Source of the DNA: Globobulimina sp.
Lineage: Eukaryota > Foraminifera > Rotaliida
Direction of reading: 5' to 3'
Assembly (NCBI GenBank): GCA_003354225.1
Contig: PIVH01000638.1
Span: 1 to 5,301, forward strand
Length of the DNA: 5,301 nucleotides
The translations under genes and the position numbers were made by a program. The notes under the pieces were generated by a model. It did not search any database. It saw only the letters and a list, made by a program, of their open reading frames with translations, and had not been told where the DNA came from. Of this stretch, positions 1-5,301 are shown piece by piece (the first letter of the stretch is position 1; every line of letters begins with the position of its first letter).

Positions 1-122
1 GCTGCAGTTGGGTGGACTTTGGGAGCTGCAGTTGGGTGGACTTTGGGAGCTGCAGTTGGGTGGACTTTGGGAGCTGCAGTTGGGTGGACTTTGGGAGCTG
101 CAGTTGGGTGGACTCTGTTGGA
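1..122. repeat. 24-bp minisatellite, five copies, truncated by window edge
   Basis: A 24-base unit beginning GCTGCAGTTGGGTGGACTTT recurs at 1, 25, 49, 73 and 97. Copies 1-4 are identical; the fifth diverges after GGTGGACT and runs into the next repeat. The array probably continues to the left of the window. Because 24 is a multiple of three and the unit lacks stop codons in all six frames, it yields open reading frames everywhere. The frame starting at base 1 gives an AAVGWTLG octapeptide repeat and the frame at base 2 gives a LQLGGLWE repeat. It could be the repetitive 3' end of an upstream gene, with stops at 181-183 or 191-193, but nothing independent supports coding. Confidence 0.95.
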
Positions 123-157
123 CGGCGCTCTGTTGGATGGTGCTCTGTTGGATAAAC
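113..157. repeat. 15-bp tandem repeat, three copies
   Basis: Three head-to-tail units start with CTCTGTTGGA at 113, 128 and 143, each followed by five variable bases. The array directly abuts the 24-bp minisatellite and shares the GGACTCTG junction with it. In the frame beginning at base 1 it reads as LLDGA-like pentapeptides, ending in LLDKLLCNYERL and a TGA at 181-183. That could be the C-terminus of a protein whose body lies to the left, but the call is weak because no homology supports it. Confidence 0.85.
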
Positions 158-232
158 TGCTCTGTAATTATGAGAGATTATGAGAGATTTTAATATTTTT
201 GCCATAAATCCAAAATACATTTTCCCATACAT

Positions 233-370
233 AAACTGCATGTAATTCATCAGCATCGATCATAGTGACAAAGCTTTTTTCATTTTCGGATTCAGCACCA
301 TTTTCCGGGTCTATACACATAAAAGTATGATTTTTTATCAATCATACATACCAAACGAATATTATTAAAA
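233..370 (+). repeat. Left inverted-repeat arm of foldback element
   Basis: The left arm contains TGTAATTCATCAGCATCGAT at 241-260 and TTCAGCACCA at 291-300, both found as exact reverse complements in the right arm. Similarity is highest at the outer end and decays toward the loop, with a poorly matched patch at 321-330. Confidence 0.85.
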
Positions 371-446
371 ATTCTATATTTTCAATAGTTATCAGTTATA
401 TCTATATGTACTTTCTATAATAATCTTATAATCAAAATACAGAAGT

Positions 447-584
447 CTCAAATAATACTCGTTTCGCCGGTATGATTGATAAATAATGCCAGTTAAATGT
501 ATATAGATCTGAAAAATGGTGCTGAATCCGAAAATAAAAAAAGCTTTGTCATTATGATCGATGCTGATGAATTACATGCAATTT
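447..584 (-). repeat. Right inverted-repeat arm of foldback element
   Basis: This is the reverse complement of the left arm. The exact outer block ATCGATGCTGATGAATTACA ends at 576. The run of A at 536-542 mirrors the T run at 275-280, so an RNA copy would fold into a long hairpin and could feed small-RNA production. Confidence 0.85.
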
Positions 585-660
585 TCCGAAATAAATGTAG
601 ATTGTAGCTGACACATATTCATAATTTCATAAGTCGGTAATTTTATACTAAAAATACATT

Positions 661-696
661 AATTAAATGTTTTTCTGCAATTAAATGTTTTTCTGC
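661..696 (+). repeat. 18-bp perfect tandem duplication
   Basis: AATTAAATGTTTTTCTGC occurs twice back to back, at 661-678 and 679-696, with no mismatch. It sits about 60 bases right of the foldback element and looks like a recent slippage duplication or a footprint. Confidence 0.9.
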
Positions 697-820
697 TTTG
701 CACGTCGGATGTAACAGGTGATGTCCTGTCGCGCTGGAACCCTCTGGTCCTGTGAATCAATTTTGGTTCACTGGAGGTTCACTTTAGCAAAACAGTTTAA
801 TGTTTAATTGTTAGAATTCA

Positions 821-893
821 TTTTCTTGGGTTTGTTCTGTGTTTGTTATTACTTTTTCTTGGGTTTGCAAATCCAGAACAAAGTCAGAACAAA
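821..893. repeat. Interleaved direct and inverted short repeats before the large gene
   Basis: The 14-mer TTTTCTTGGGTTTG is present at 821-834 and 854-867. The 9-mer CAGAACAAA is at 874-882 and 885-893, and its reverse complement TTTGTTCTG is at 831-839. The cluster ends 55 bases before the start codon. Repeated short words at this distance could be binding sites for a transcription factor, or for the element's own DNA-binding protein, but that is inference from position only. Confidence 0.5.
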
Positions 894-948
894 TTTACAA
901 TTGAATTTATTTTGCAATAAATAAGTCATTTTAATCAATACATATTCT

Positions 949-3900
949 ATGCCTCGTCCAAAACGAATCAAAACCAAAGGGATAAATCCGAATGAATCCG
1001 AACGACATAGAGCTTGGACTGACGATGAAATATTTGACTGGAATCACAATAAAACATTAAATCGTTCATATGTTAAATGTATCGAACATGATAATTGTTC
1101 AAAACCATTTAGAATATTAAATAAATATAAATTGCATCTTCAAACAAAACATAAATCATATTTATCATCAAATAAAAAGGATTATCAATATTACACATTA
1201 AATCATGATAAAGAATGGGAATTAACTCTCATTAAAACCAAAAAACGTAAACGAAAATCATTGATCTGTATTGAATCTGATCGCAGCGCTAAAAAACTAA
1301 AAAAAACTAAATATAATAATTTTTGGAGTGTTTCAGGTTTTAATGTGTCTTCAAATAATAATAATATCCAATCTGCGATTAATGAGTCTCCAATAAATGA
1401 GTCTCCAATTAATGAATTAAATGAATCTGACCAAAAATCTGAGAGCGTGGAAGTTATTCAAGATATCCAAGATGCAAACAGTTGGATTGTATCTCCTCCT
1501 CAATTACAAGATAGATATTATTCATCTGGTTTGCAATTAATATATATACAAAATAAAAATAATATATTTACATGTTTTTGTGCCACATGTAATCAACCAA
1601 TGATGGATAAGAAACAATATAATCGTAATAATATCGGTGAATGGGTTGCTGTTAAAAATGCAGTATACCAACATTTCAATACAAAGGGTAATACACATTG
1701 GATTTATGCAAATAGGGATAATGAGGACAATATTACATACGTTCGAGCTAAAAATGTATATTATAATATGTGCGGACAATATTTGATGAATCTGCAACAA
1801 AATAAAGGATATTTATCATGGACAAAAGATATTAATTACCTTCACGATTTTCGTATAGATATTGGCAATAAACAGCATCATGAACATGGCCCAGAATTAT
1901 TCATTGAGCCAGTTTACAGAGAATGTTTGGATGTGATCAATAAATATATTACGACGCCAAGTGCTGCATTAGGCGGTGTACCATATGGATTTTCAATGTC
2001 ATTTGATAAAGGCACACCAAATGGATACCGTTATACCATGGAATATAATCGAATAAAAACGTTTGGGCCTGATTTTTATCCGATATCTGCGGCTGTTTAT
2101 CAACACGAAATAACAGATGAAAGTGATAAGGAATGGACGAAAGGGACTGGACAGGGACTTTGTGATAATAAGCAATTGGTTTTTGATGCAATAAAATTGA
2201 GCAAATACGAAAATTCGCGGGATTGTATGGGGCGGCATGCCGATCGGCAATATGATAATAACAATTTGGGTGTTTTACATTTAATGCGGGAGAAATATGA
2301 ATTGACTGAATTTTCATCAGACCAGTCTGACCCAGCACATTTAATAGAATCTGGCGATGCGTTCGTACGCAAAAATTCAGGATTTTATCAATCAGTAAAC
2401 CGGTGTTCAAATGTACTGATATCTCCGTTCAATTATTCTAAAAAGAAATTCAATAAAATCAGGCAACACTTGAGCATCTGGGCGGTTACATATAAAAAGA
2501 AGACTGAGGTAAAGTTTTTAGCTCACAGCACAACATCTTTTAATTCTGTCATCAGAAACACGAATGGAGCATTGCATTTATTTGGACAAAATTTACGGCC
2601 AACAAATCAAAAAGGTCGTAATAACATTTATTTACAAAAATTAACAAAATCCGGATATTTTCAGATTGGAATGAGATTTATTAATGATACAAGTAATCCG
2701 ATTATTACTGGTATCACAAAACCATCACAAGGTGACATGTGCCCTTTGTATAGATATCCGGCAATAAAAACTGATATAATTAATGATTTTAAATATAGAT
2801 TAGGATTATTTGAAATCGCATACGGAAATTGCGATGAAAATACATGTCAATTAATCCCAGATGAATTAATTGATTTATATCCATCATTTAAGGAATTAAA
2901 TTTTTATGGAAATTGTGTGGATATTAATATAAATATAATGGATGATAAATATGAAGGAATTATTAAAGGAATGAGTAAGAATGATATTGAAGCATTGCAA
3001 GTTACCGTTGGCAAAACGGAATTGGATTATAGTATTTTAACAAGTAACGCTAAAAACGAATTATGCGGAGTTTGTCGATTGGGAGATGGGATAAGTAATT
3101 GTGAGATGGTTAACTGTCATCGATGTGACACATGGTTTCATTATGGAAGGGATAGTTGTGAGTATCATAGGACTAGGAATTATAATATTGATTTTTGGGA
3201 TGATCATCCATATTATTGTCAACATAATGGGTGTTGTCTCAATAAAAACAAAAAATGGAATGAATCGGATAGGAATATAGTCAGAGAATTATCCAGACCC
3301 GAATTAAAAGAGGATATATCTATTGAAGAAGCAGAGCACCAAACTGGAGAGGAACAAATTGGAATTGAGGAAGAAAAACATTTGGATACAGTTACTGAAG
3401 AAATCGAAGATATAAAAAGATTATATAATATAACACAGGTTCGGAGATCTGTGTTTATTCAAAATATGATGATTGAATTTATGGGACATTTATCATTATG
3501 GATACAATGTTTACAGGAAGTTGTTTTATTTGAAAAGAATTTGGAACTTATGGCGAAAGTTTTTGACACAAAGTTACATTTATTTGAAGTGGATAAGATT
3601 TTAAGCAGCAAAGAAAGCTCGAAACAGAAAGATAAAATGTATAAAAAATATATAGATCGTATGGGTAGGAAAGAATATTGGCAATTAGCGGGATTATGGA
3701 ATGATTCATTTAAGAAATTTAATCTTGACAAACCTATCCCAGAATTCCTGTCAGCATACAAACTATTCAAAAAACGTTTTTTTAATCTCCGAAAAAAACA
3801 CCTTCTTTTGGGACACTTTGAAGCAAATAAGAAACAATATTATAAGAAATATGGTGTAACTATTCTCAAACATAATGAAATATTTCGCCAATTTATTGAA

Positions 3901-4380
3901 ACTCCGGAATTGTATCGTGATATTGAAGCATTTAATATGTTATGGGCAAGATGTGAGGTTATGGGTTGTTCAGAAGGTCGAGTTGAAGGTGAAGTAAAAT
4001 CTGGCGATGAACGTTTACGCAATCGATACAGATTAAAGCCAAAAAGATTTAGAATGGAACACACAGCACGCGATATATTAAGAACACAAACACAAGAACA
4101 AAAAAAAGAAATACAAGAAAAAGTAAGAAAAACCTTAATGAAAAATGCAAATTCAGTCAAAAAAGTTGTGTTTGTTACCAATAGGGTCAACCCAACACAT
4201 TATCCATCAAAAACAATTGCGCAATTTCGCAATCCTCCAAAAATAATGAAAATACAATCAAAAGATTTAATTGGTATTGATAATGAACATTGTTTTGAAA
4301 ATCCATATTTATATATTGATGATGATGCTTGTTTTGATTCCGATGATGAGGTTTGTTTCGGTTTGATGACTTTGCAATAG
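949..4380 (+). CDS. Unrecognised 1143-aa multi-zinc-finger protein with PHD-like finger
   Basis: This is a single uninterrupted frame closed by TAG. The ATG at 949 is the first after an in-frame TAA at 922-924; the bases before it (TTCT) are a weak eukaryotic start context. Visible parts, in order, are as follows. An N-terminal C2H2-like finger has C44, C50, H63 and H68. Basic nuclear-localisation-like runs are KTKKRKRK (96-103) and KKLKKTK (115-121). A Ser/Asn/Glu-rich linker carries a short repeat at about 145-154. A second Cys/His site has C211, C214, H242 and H250. A large unassigned middle (about 330-690) contains acidic residues D353, D458 and D461, with H464. A PHD-like C4HC3 finger has C706, C709, C723, C726, H731, C737, C757 and C762, plus W729. 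It is followed by a Glu-rich segment (about 785-825), a Lys/Arg-rich region (about 1020-1070) and an acidic tail (1124-1137). PHD fingers usually bind histone tails, so a nuclear, chromatin-linked role is likely. The intronless frame and flanking repeats suggest a transposon gene; a catalytic transposase domain is only suspected. I do not recognise the family. Confidence 0.85.
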   Translation: MPRPKRIKTKGINPNESERHRAWTDDEIFDWNHNKTLNRSYVKCIEHDNCSKPFRILNKYKLHLQTKHKSYLSSNKKDYQYYTLNHDKEWELTLIKTKKRKRKSLICIESDRSAKKLKKTKYNNFWSVSGFNVSSNNNNIQSAINESPINESPINELNESDQKSESVEVIQDIQDANSWIVSPPQLQDRYYSSGLQLIYIQNKNNIFTCFCATCNQPMMDKKQYNRNNIGEWVAVKNAVYQHFNTKGNTHWIYANRDNEDNITYVRAKNVYYNMCGQYLMNLQQNKGYLSWTKDINYLHDFRIDIGNKQHHEHGPELFIEPVYRECLDVINKYITTPSAALGGVPYGFSMSFDKGTPNGYRYTMEYNRIKTFGPDFYPISAAVYQHEITDESDKEWTKGTGQGLCDNKQLVFDAIKLSKYENSRDCMGRHADRQYDNNNLGVLHLMREKYELTEFSSDQSDPAHLIESGDAFVRKNSGFYQSVNRCSNVLISPFNYSKKKFNKIRQHLSIWAVTYKKKTEVKFLAHSTTSFNSVIRNTNGALHLFGQNLRPTNQKGRNNIYLQKLTKSGYFQIGMRFINDTSNPIITGITKPSQGDMCPLYRYPAIKTDIINDFKYRLGLFEIAYGNCDENTCQLIPDELIDLYPSFKELNFYGNCVDININIMDDKYEGIIKGMSKNDIEALQVTVGKTELDYSILTSNAKNELCGVCRLGDGISNCEMVNCHRCDTWFHYGRDSCEYHRTRNYNIDFWDDHPYYCQHNGCCLNKNKKWNESDRNIVRELSRPELKEDISIEEAEHQTGEEQIGIEEEKHLDTVTEEIEDIKRLYNITQVRRSVFIQNMMIEFMGHLSLWIQCLQEVVLFEKNLELMAKVFDTKLHLFEVDKILSSKESSKQKDKMYKKYIDRMGRKEYWQLAGLWNDSFKKFNLDKPIPEFLSAYKLFKKRFFNLRKKHLLLGHFEANKKQYYKKYGVTILKHNEIFRQFIETPELYRDIEAFNMLWARCEVMGCSEGRVEGEVKSGDERLRNRYRLKPKRFRMEHTARDILRTQTQEQKKEIQEKVRKTLMKNANSVKKVVFVTNRVNPTHYPSKTIAQFRNPPKIMKIQSKDLIGIDNEHCFENPYLYIDDDACFDSDDEVCFGLMTLQ
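1381..1410 (+). repeat. 15-bp in-frame tandem duplication inside the large gene
   Basis: AATGAGTCTCCAATA (1381-1395) is followed at once by AATGAGTCTCCAATT (1396-1410), then a decayed third unit. It encodes NESPI twice in the low-complexity linker between the basic region and the second Cys/His site. This is a typical replication-slippage repeat in a disordered linker and keeps the frame. Confidence 0.9.
3064..3237 (+). other. PHD-like C4HC3 zinc-finger segment of the large protein
   Basis: Residues 706-763 show C-x2-C, then after 13 residues C-x2-C-x4-H, with the hallmark aromatic WFH just before and at the zinc-binding His. C-x4-C follows after a stretched loop. The HRCDTWFH core is what makes PHD the best match. 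The spacing after His731 (five residues to C737 instead of the usual two) and the last pair (C757-x4-C762) are looser than in classical PHD fingers. An extra Cys at 763 and His residues at 740 and 759 give alternative ligands. A variant PHD or related cross-brace finger is therefore possible. Confidence 0.65.
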
Positions 4381-4389
4381 TTTGAATTA

Positions 4390-4520
4390 ATGTTATTGTT
4401 GTTGATGATGTATAAAATGTTATTGTTTAATTAATGTTATTGTTGTTAATGTTATTGTTTATTTAAAATGTTATTGTTGATGTTGTTAATGAATTGATGT
4501 TATTGATGTTGTTGTTGATA
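4390..4520 (+). repeat. Degenerate ATGTTATTGTT repeat tract
   Basis: The 11-mer ATGTTATTGTT occurs exactly five times, starting at 4390, 4417, 4434, 4449 and 4468, with variant copies continuing to about 4520 (for example TGTTATTGATGTTG). Spacing is irregular (27, 17, 15 and 19 bases), so it is a word cluster rather than a clean tandem array. On the transcribed strand it would give a U/G-rich 3' UTR, which could affect RNA stability or 3'-end formation; that role is inference. Confidence 0.8.
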
Positions 4521-4608
4521 ATAAGTTGCTTTGTATGCAGTATGAGGCAGTGGATAATTGTGGTTGTAATTGTTTATTTAACCACGACTTGTTGGCAGTG
4601 ACAATTGG

Positions 4609-4624
4609 GTGCCATTGTTGGCAC
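4609..4624. repeat. Perfect 6-bp-stem hairpin
   Basis: GTGCCA and TGGCAC flank a TTGT loop and form a perfect stem. Another GTTGGCA lies at 4591-4597, a direct repeat of 4617-4623, so two alternative pairings with TGCCA exist. It is ten bases before an AATAAA. Function is unknown; it could be a 3'-end structure or a transposon-end remnant. Confidence 0.5.
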
Positions 4625-4634
4625 TAGACTGAAG

Positions 4635-4640
4635 AATAAA
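4635..4640 (+). terminator. Candidate polyadenylation signal AATAAA
   Basis: AATAAA is followed within about 15 bases by TGTGAGGATTGTTTTATTTTT, a GT- and T-rich stretch of the kind found downstream of eukaryotic cleavage sites. It lies about 255 bases after the stop codon of the large gene. In DNA this AT-rich such hexamers arise by chance, so the call rests on its position and the T-rich downstream element. Confidence 0.4.
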
Positions 4641-4703
4641 AAATGTGAGGATTGTTTTATTTTTAGTCATTATTAATGGCTTTCCAGAGTTAAGAAAAAA
4701 TAA

Positions 4704-5301
4704 TGGAACGCTTTCGACCTATTGGTGATGGTTTGGTTCCTGTTTTTCAGCTTGAAAGTGACGCCGAAAACGAATTTCATAGTGTCGGACTTCTGGCGGT
4801 GGATGGTGGTGCATATGTGGGTGGAGGTAACATTCGAGGTCTTCACCACTGTCATCGTGGCCTTCTTGTACCGCCACGTACATCGCGGTGATGCTGTTCT
4901 TTCTGTCCGCGACCATCGGCATCGGGCATAACTTTTATTGGATTGCGAAGCCGACGGGGGTCATTGCGATGGGCAGCGCCTTCTCGACGACGCAGGTGAT
5001 GCCGCTGATTTTGCTGACGATGGACGCCTGGAAATTCATCCAAATTCGTTGGAGCAGGCGAAGGGAAATCAGAAGCACATTATGCGCGGAGTGTGGTTGT
5101 TTATGCTCGGCGTCAACTTCTGGAAAGTGTTTGGTGCCGGAATCCTGGGCTCGTTTATCAATTTGCCGGTGGTTAATTACTATATGCACTCGACATATTT
5201 GACTGGGAATCATGCTCATGCCGCCATGTGGGGCGTGAAGGGCAATATCGCCATTGCCGGAGTCTTGTTTTGTGTGCAACATACGGTGCAAGAGAAGTAT
5301 T
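4704..5301 (+). pseudogene. qNor/Nod-type nitric oxide reductase/dismutase fragment, frame broken twice, 3' end outside window
   Basis: Membrane-embedded heme-copper-superfamily enzyme that handles nitric oxide. Three pieces give one continuous family match. Piece 1 (frame of 4752, to about 4875) reads SDFWRWMVVHMWVEVTFEVF with a putative FeB-ligand His at 4812-4814 and the Glu residues at 4824 and 4836. Piece 2 (frame of 4888, about 4870-5046) carries GIGHNFYWIAKP and a membrane helix rich in Met/Leu. Piece 3 (frame of 5058, about 5049 to the edge) carries NFWKVFGAGILG and NHAHAAMWGVKGN, whose His codons at 5211 and 5217 match the heme b3 and heme b ligands. The frame changes near 4866-4880, where about a dozen residues expected from the family are also missing, and near 5031-5050. 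The His after GIGH is Asn (4930-4932), as in Nod rather than Nor. The N-terminal part, which in qNor precedes this core, is not in the window. Decayed copy, unresolved allele or sequencing error are all possible; the family assignment is firm and the Nod subtype likely. Confidence 0.8.
4733..4750 (+). promoter_or_regulatory. Possible 3' splice site upstream of the qNor/Nod segment
   Basis: The run TTCCTGTTTTTCAG at 4737-4750 is a pyrimidine-rich tract ending in CAG, just before the region where qNor/Nod similarity becomes clear (TNFIVSDFWRWM, from about 4767). If used, the exon would start at 4751 and the earlier part of the enzyme would lie in upstream exons outside this window. The same bases are also open in the enzyme's frame and encode hydrophobic residues (WFLFF) that could be the end of a membrane helix, so coding sequence is an equally fair reading. 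Confidence 0.3.

Larger units (their letters stand above)
211..604. mobile_element. Foldback / MITE-like element (long imperfect palindrome)
   Basis: The two halves are reverse complements. Bases 233-370 pair with 447-584 (paired positions sum to 817) with no gap; by hand I count 22 mismatches in 138 positions, and only three in the outer 72. Weaker pairing extends outward, with CAAAATACATTT at 211-222 against the complement of 593-604 (10 of 12 match). The central 371-446 forms the loop and itself retains partial complementarity. There is no coding potential. Long terminal arms, short length and AT richness match non-autonomous foldback/MITE elements mobilised in trans by a DNA transposase. 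I found no convincing target-site duplication. TA dinucleotides lie at 205-206 and 605-606, but the left one is not flush with the arm, so the superfamily is undetermined. Confidence 0.8.
605..948. other. Non-coding 5' flank of the large gene
   Basis: I see no gene here. The stretch holds an 18-bp tandem duplication (661-696). A GC-richer pocket at about 697-760 carries a small ACAGG/CCTGT hairpin (714-729). GGTTCACT occurs twice, at 765-772 and 776-783, and TTTTCTTGGGTTTG occurs twice, at 821-834 and 854-867. CAGAACAAA at 874-882 and 885-893 is inverted relative to TTTGTTCTG at 831-839. The last 50 bases are very AT-rich. Promoter and 5' UTR elements are expected here because the gene starts at 949, but no TATA box or initiator can be assigned with confidence. 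No terminal inverted repeat shared with the 3' flank (4381-4700) was found by eye. Confidence 0.5.
4381..4703. other. AT-rich 3' flank with degenerate repeats; no gene seen
   Basis: Following the TAG of the large gene, the first 150 bases are a T/G/A low-complexity tract, then comes non-repetitive DNA with a small hairpin (4609-4624) and an AATAAA (4635-4640). I see no protein of recognisable family in any frame, and no similarity to qNor/Nod before about 4704-4751. This stretch probably holds the 3' UTR of the large gene and then either intergenic DNA or the end of an intron of the next gene. Confidence 0.55.

Noticed and set aside
8-193. Short plus-strand reading frame with LQLGGLWE repeats as a gene
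   Set aside because: It is a by-product of the stop-free 24-bp minisatellite; neighbouring frames are equally open and there is no homology or ATG-based start.
1-948. CRISPR array or tRNA/rRNA gene in the repeat-rich left part
   Set aside because: Repeats are contiguous minisatellites or an inverted foldback rather than spaced direct repeats, and I saw no tRNA cloverleaf or rRNA-like sequence.
1537-2410. Minus-strand frames opposite the large gene (about 83 to 153 residues)
   Set aside because: They lie wholly within the 949-4380 gene, overlap one another, and show no domain or motif; they are antisense shadows.
3459-4190. Minus-strand frames opposite the 3' half of the large gene
   Set aside because: Same reason: they are Ser/Phe/Ile-rich reflections of Lys/Glu/Asn-rich coding sequence, with no independent support.
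949-4380. Naming the large protein as a KDZ, hAT or other specific transposase, or as a giant-virus protein
   Set aside because: No diagnostic catalytic motif or terminal inverted repeats could be shown by eye; zinc fingers alone are not enough for a family name.
4888-5202. The 104-residue plus-strand frame as a complete small gene
   Set aside because: Its first half is the middle piece of the qNor/Nod core (GIGHNFYWIAKP), while its second half runs out of frame after about 5046; it is part of a broken larger gene.
4673-5291. Minus-strand frames and the plus-strand frame at 4703 across the enzyme segment
   Set aside because: Clear qNor/Nod motifs occupy the plus strand in other frames; these frames give low-complexity His/Arg-rich peptides.
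4704-5301. Two micro-introns explaining the frame changes in the enzyme segment
   Set aside because: The conserved pieces abut with no spare bases, and the first junction even lacks expected residues, so removing more sequence would worsen the match.

Overview
The window looks like AT-rich nuclear DNA of a eukaryote, most likely a protist. The signs are minisatellite and low-complexity tracts, a foldback (MITE-like) element, a large intronless reading frame for a multi-zinc-finger protein, AATAAA-type 3' flanks, and no bacterial operon structure. At the right edge lies a piece of a gene whose family is otherwise mostly bacterial: a quinol-type nitric oxide reductase / nitric oxide dismutase (qNor/Nod) homologue. 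Denitrifying foraminifera are the eukaryotes I know to carry such genes, so a foraminiferan or similar anaerobic protist is a reasonable guess. Nothing in the window proves the taxon.

Layout. Bases 1-157 hold two adjoining minisatellites, of 24-bp and 15-bp period. Bases 211-604 form one long imperfect palindrome with arms of about 138 bp, a foldback or MITE-type element that encodes nothing. Bases 605-948 are non-coding flank of the large gene, with an 18-bp tandem duplication, a small GC-richer pocket and several short direct and inverted repeats. Bases 949-4380 encode a 1143-residue basic protein with two non-canonical C2H2-like fingers, a PHD-like C4HC3 finger, an acidic segment and an acidic tail. 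I cannot name it. Its architecture and surroundings fit a transposon-borne or chromatin-binding protein better than an enzyme of metabolism. Bases 4381-4700 are a 3' flank of degenerate ATGTTATTGTT repeats, a small perfect hairpin and a candidate polyadenylation signal. Bases 4704-5301 are the qNor/Nod-like segment, at roughly 50% GC against roughly 27% in a sampled line of the large gene. It is read in three pieces separated by two frame changes and runs off the right edge.

The most interesting point is the qNor/Nod piece. The FeB ligand motif that reads His-His in nitric oxide reductases reads His-Asn here, a substitution I associate with nitric oxide dismutase, the proposed NO to N2 + O2 enzyme. 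The broken frame and the adjoining mobile-type DNA suggest a decayed or interrupted copy, a poorly resolved assembly, or a gene fragment carried with transposons. I see no functional link between the large zinc-finger gene and the qNor/Nod segment beyond being neighbours.
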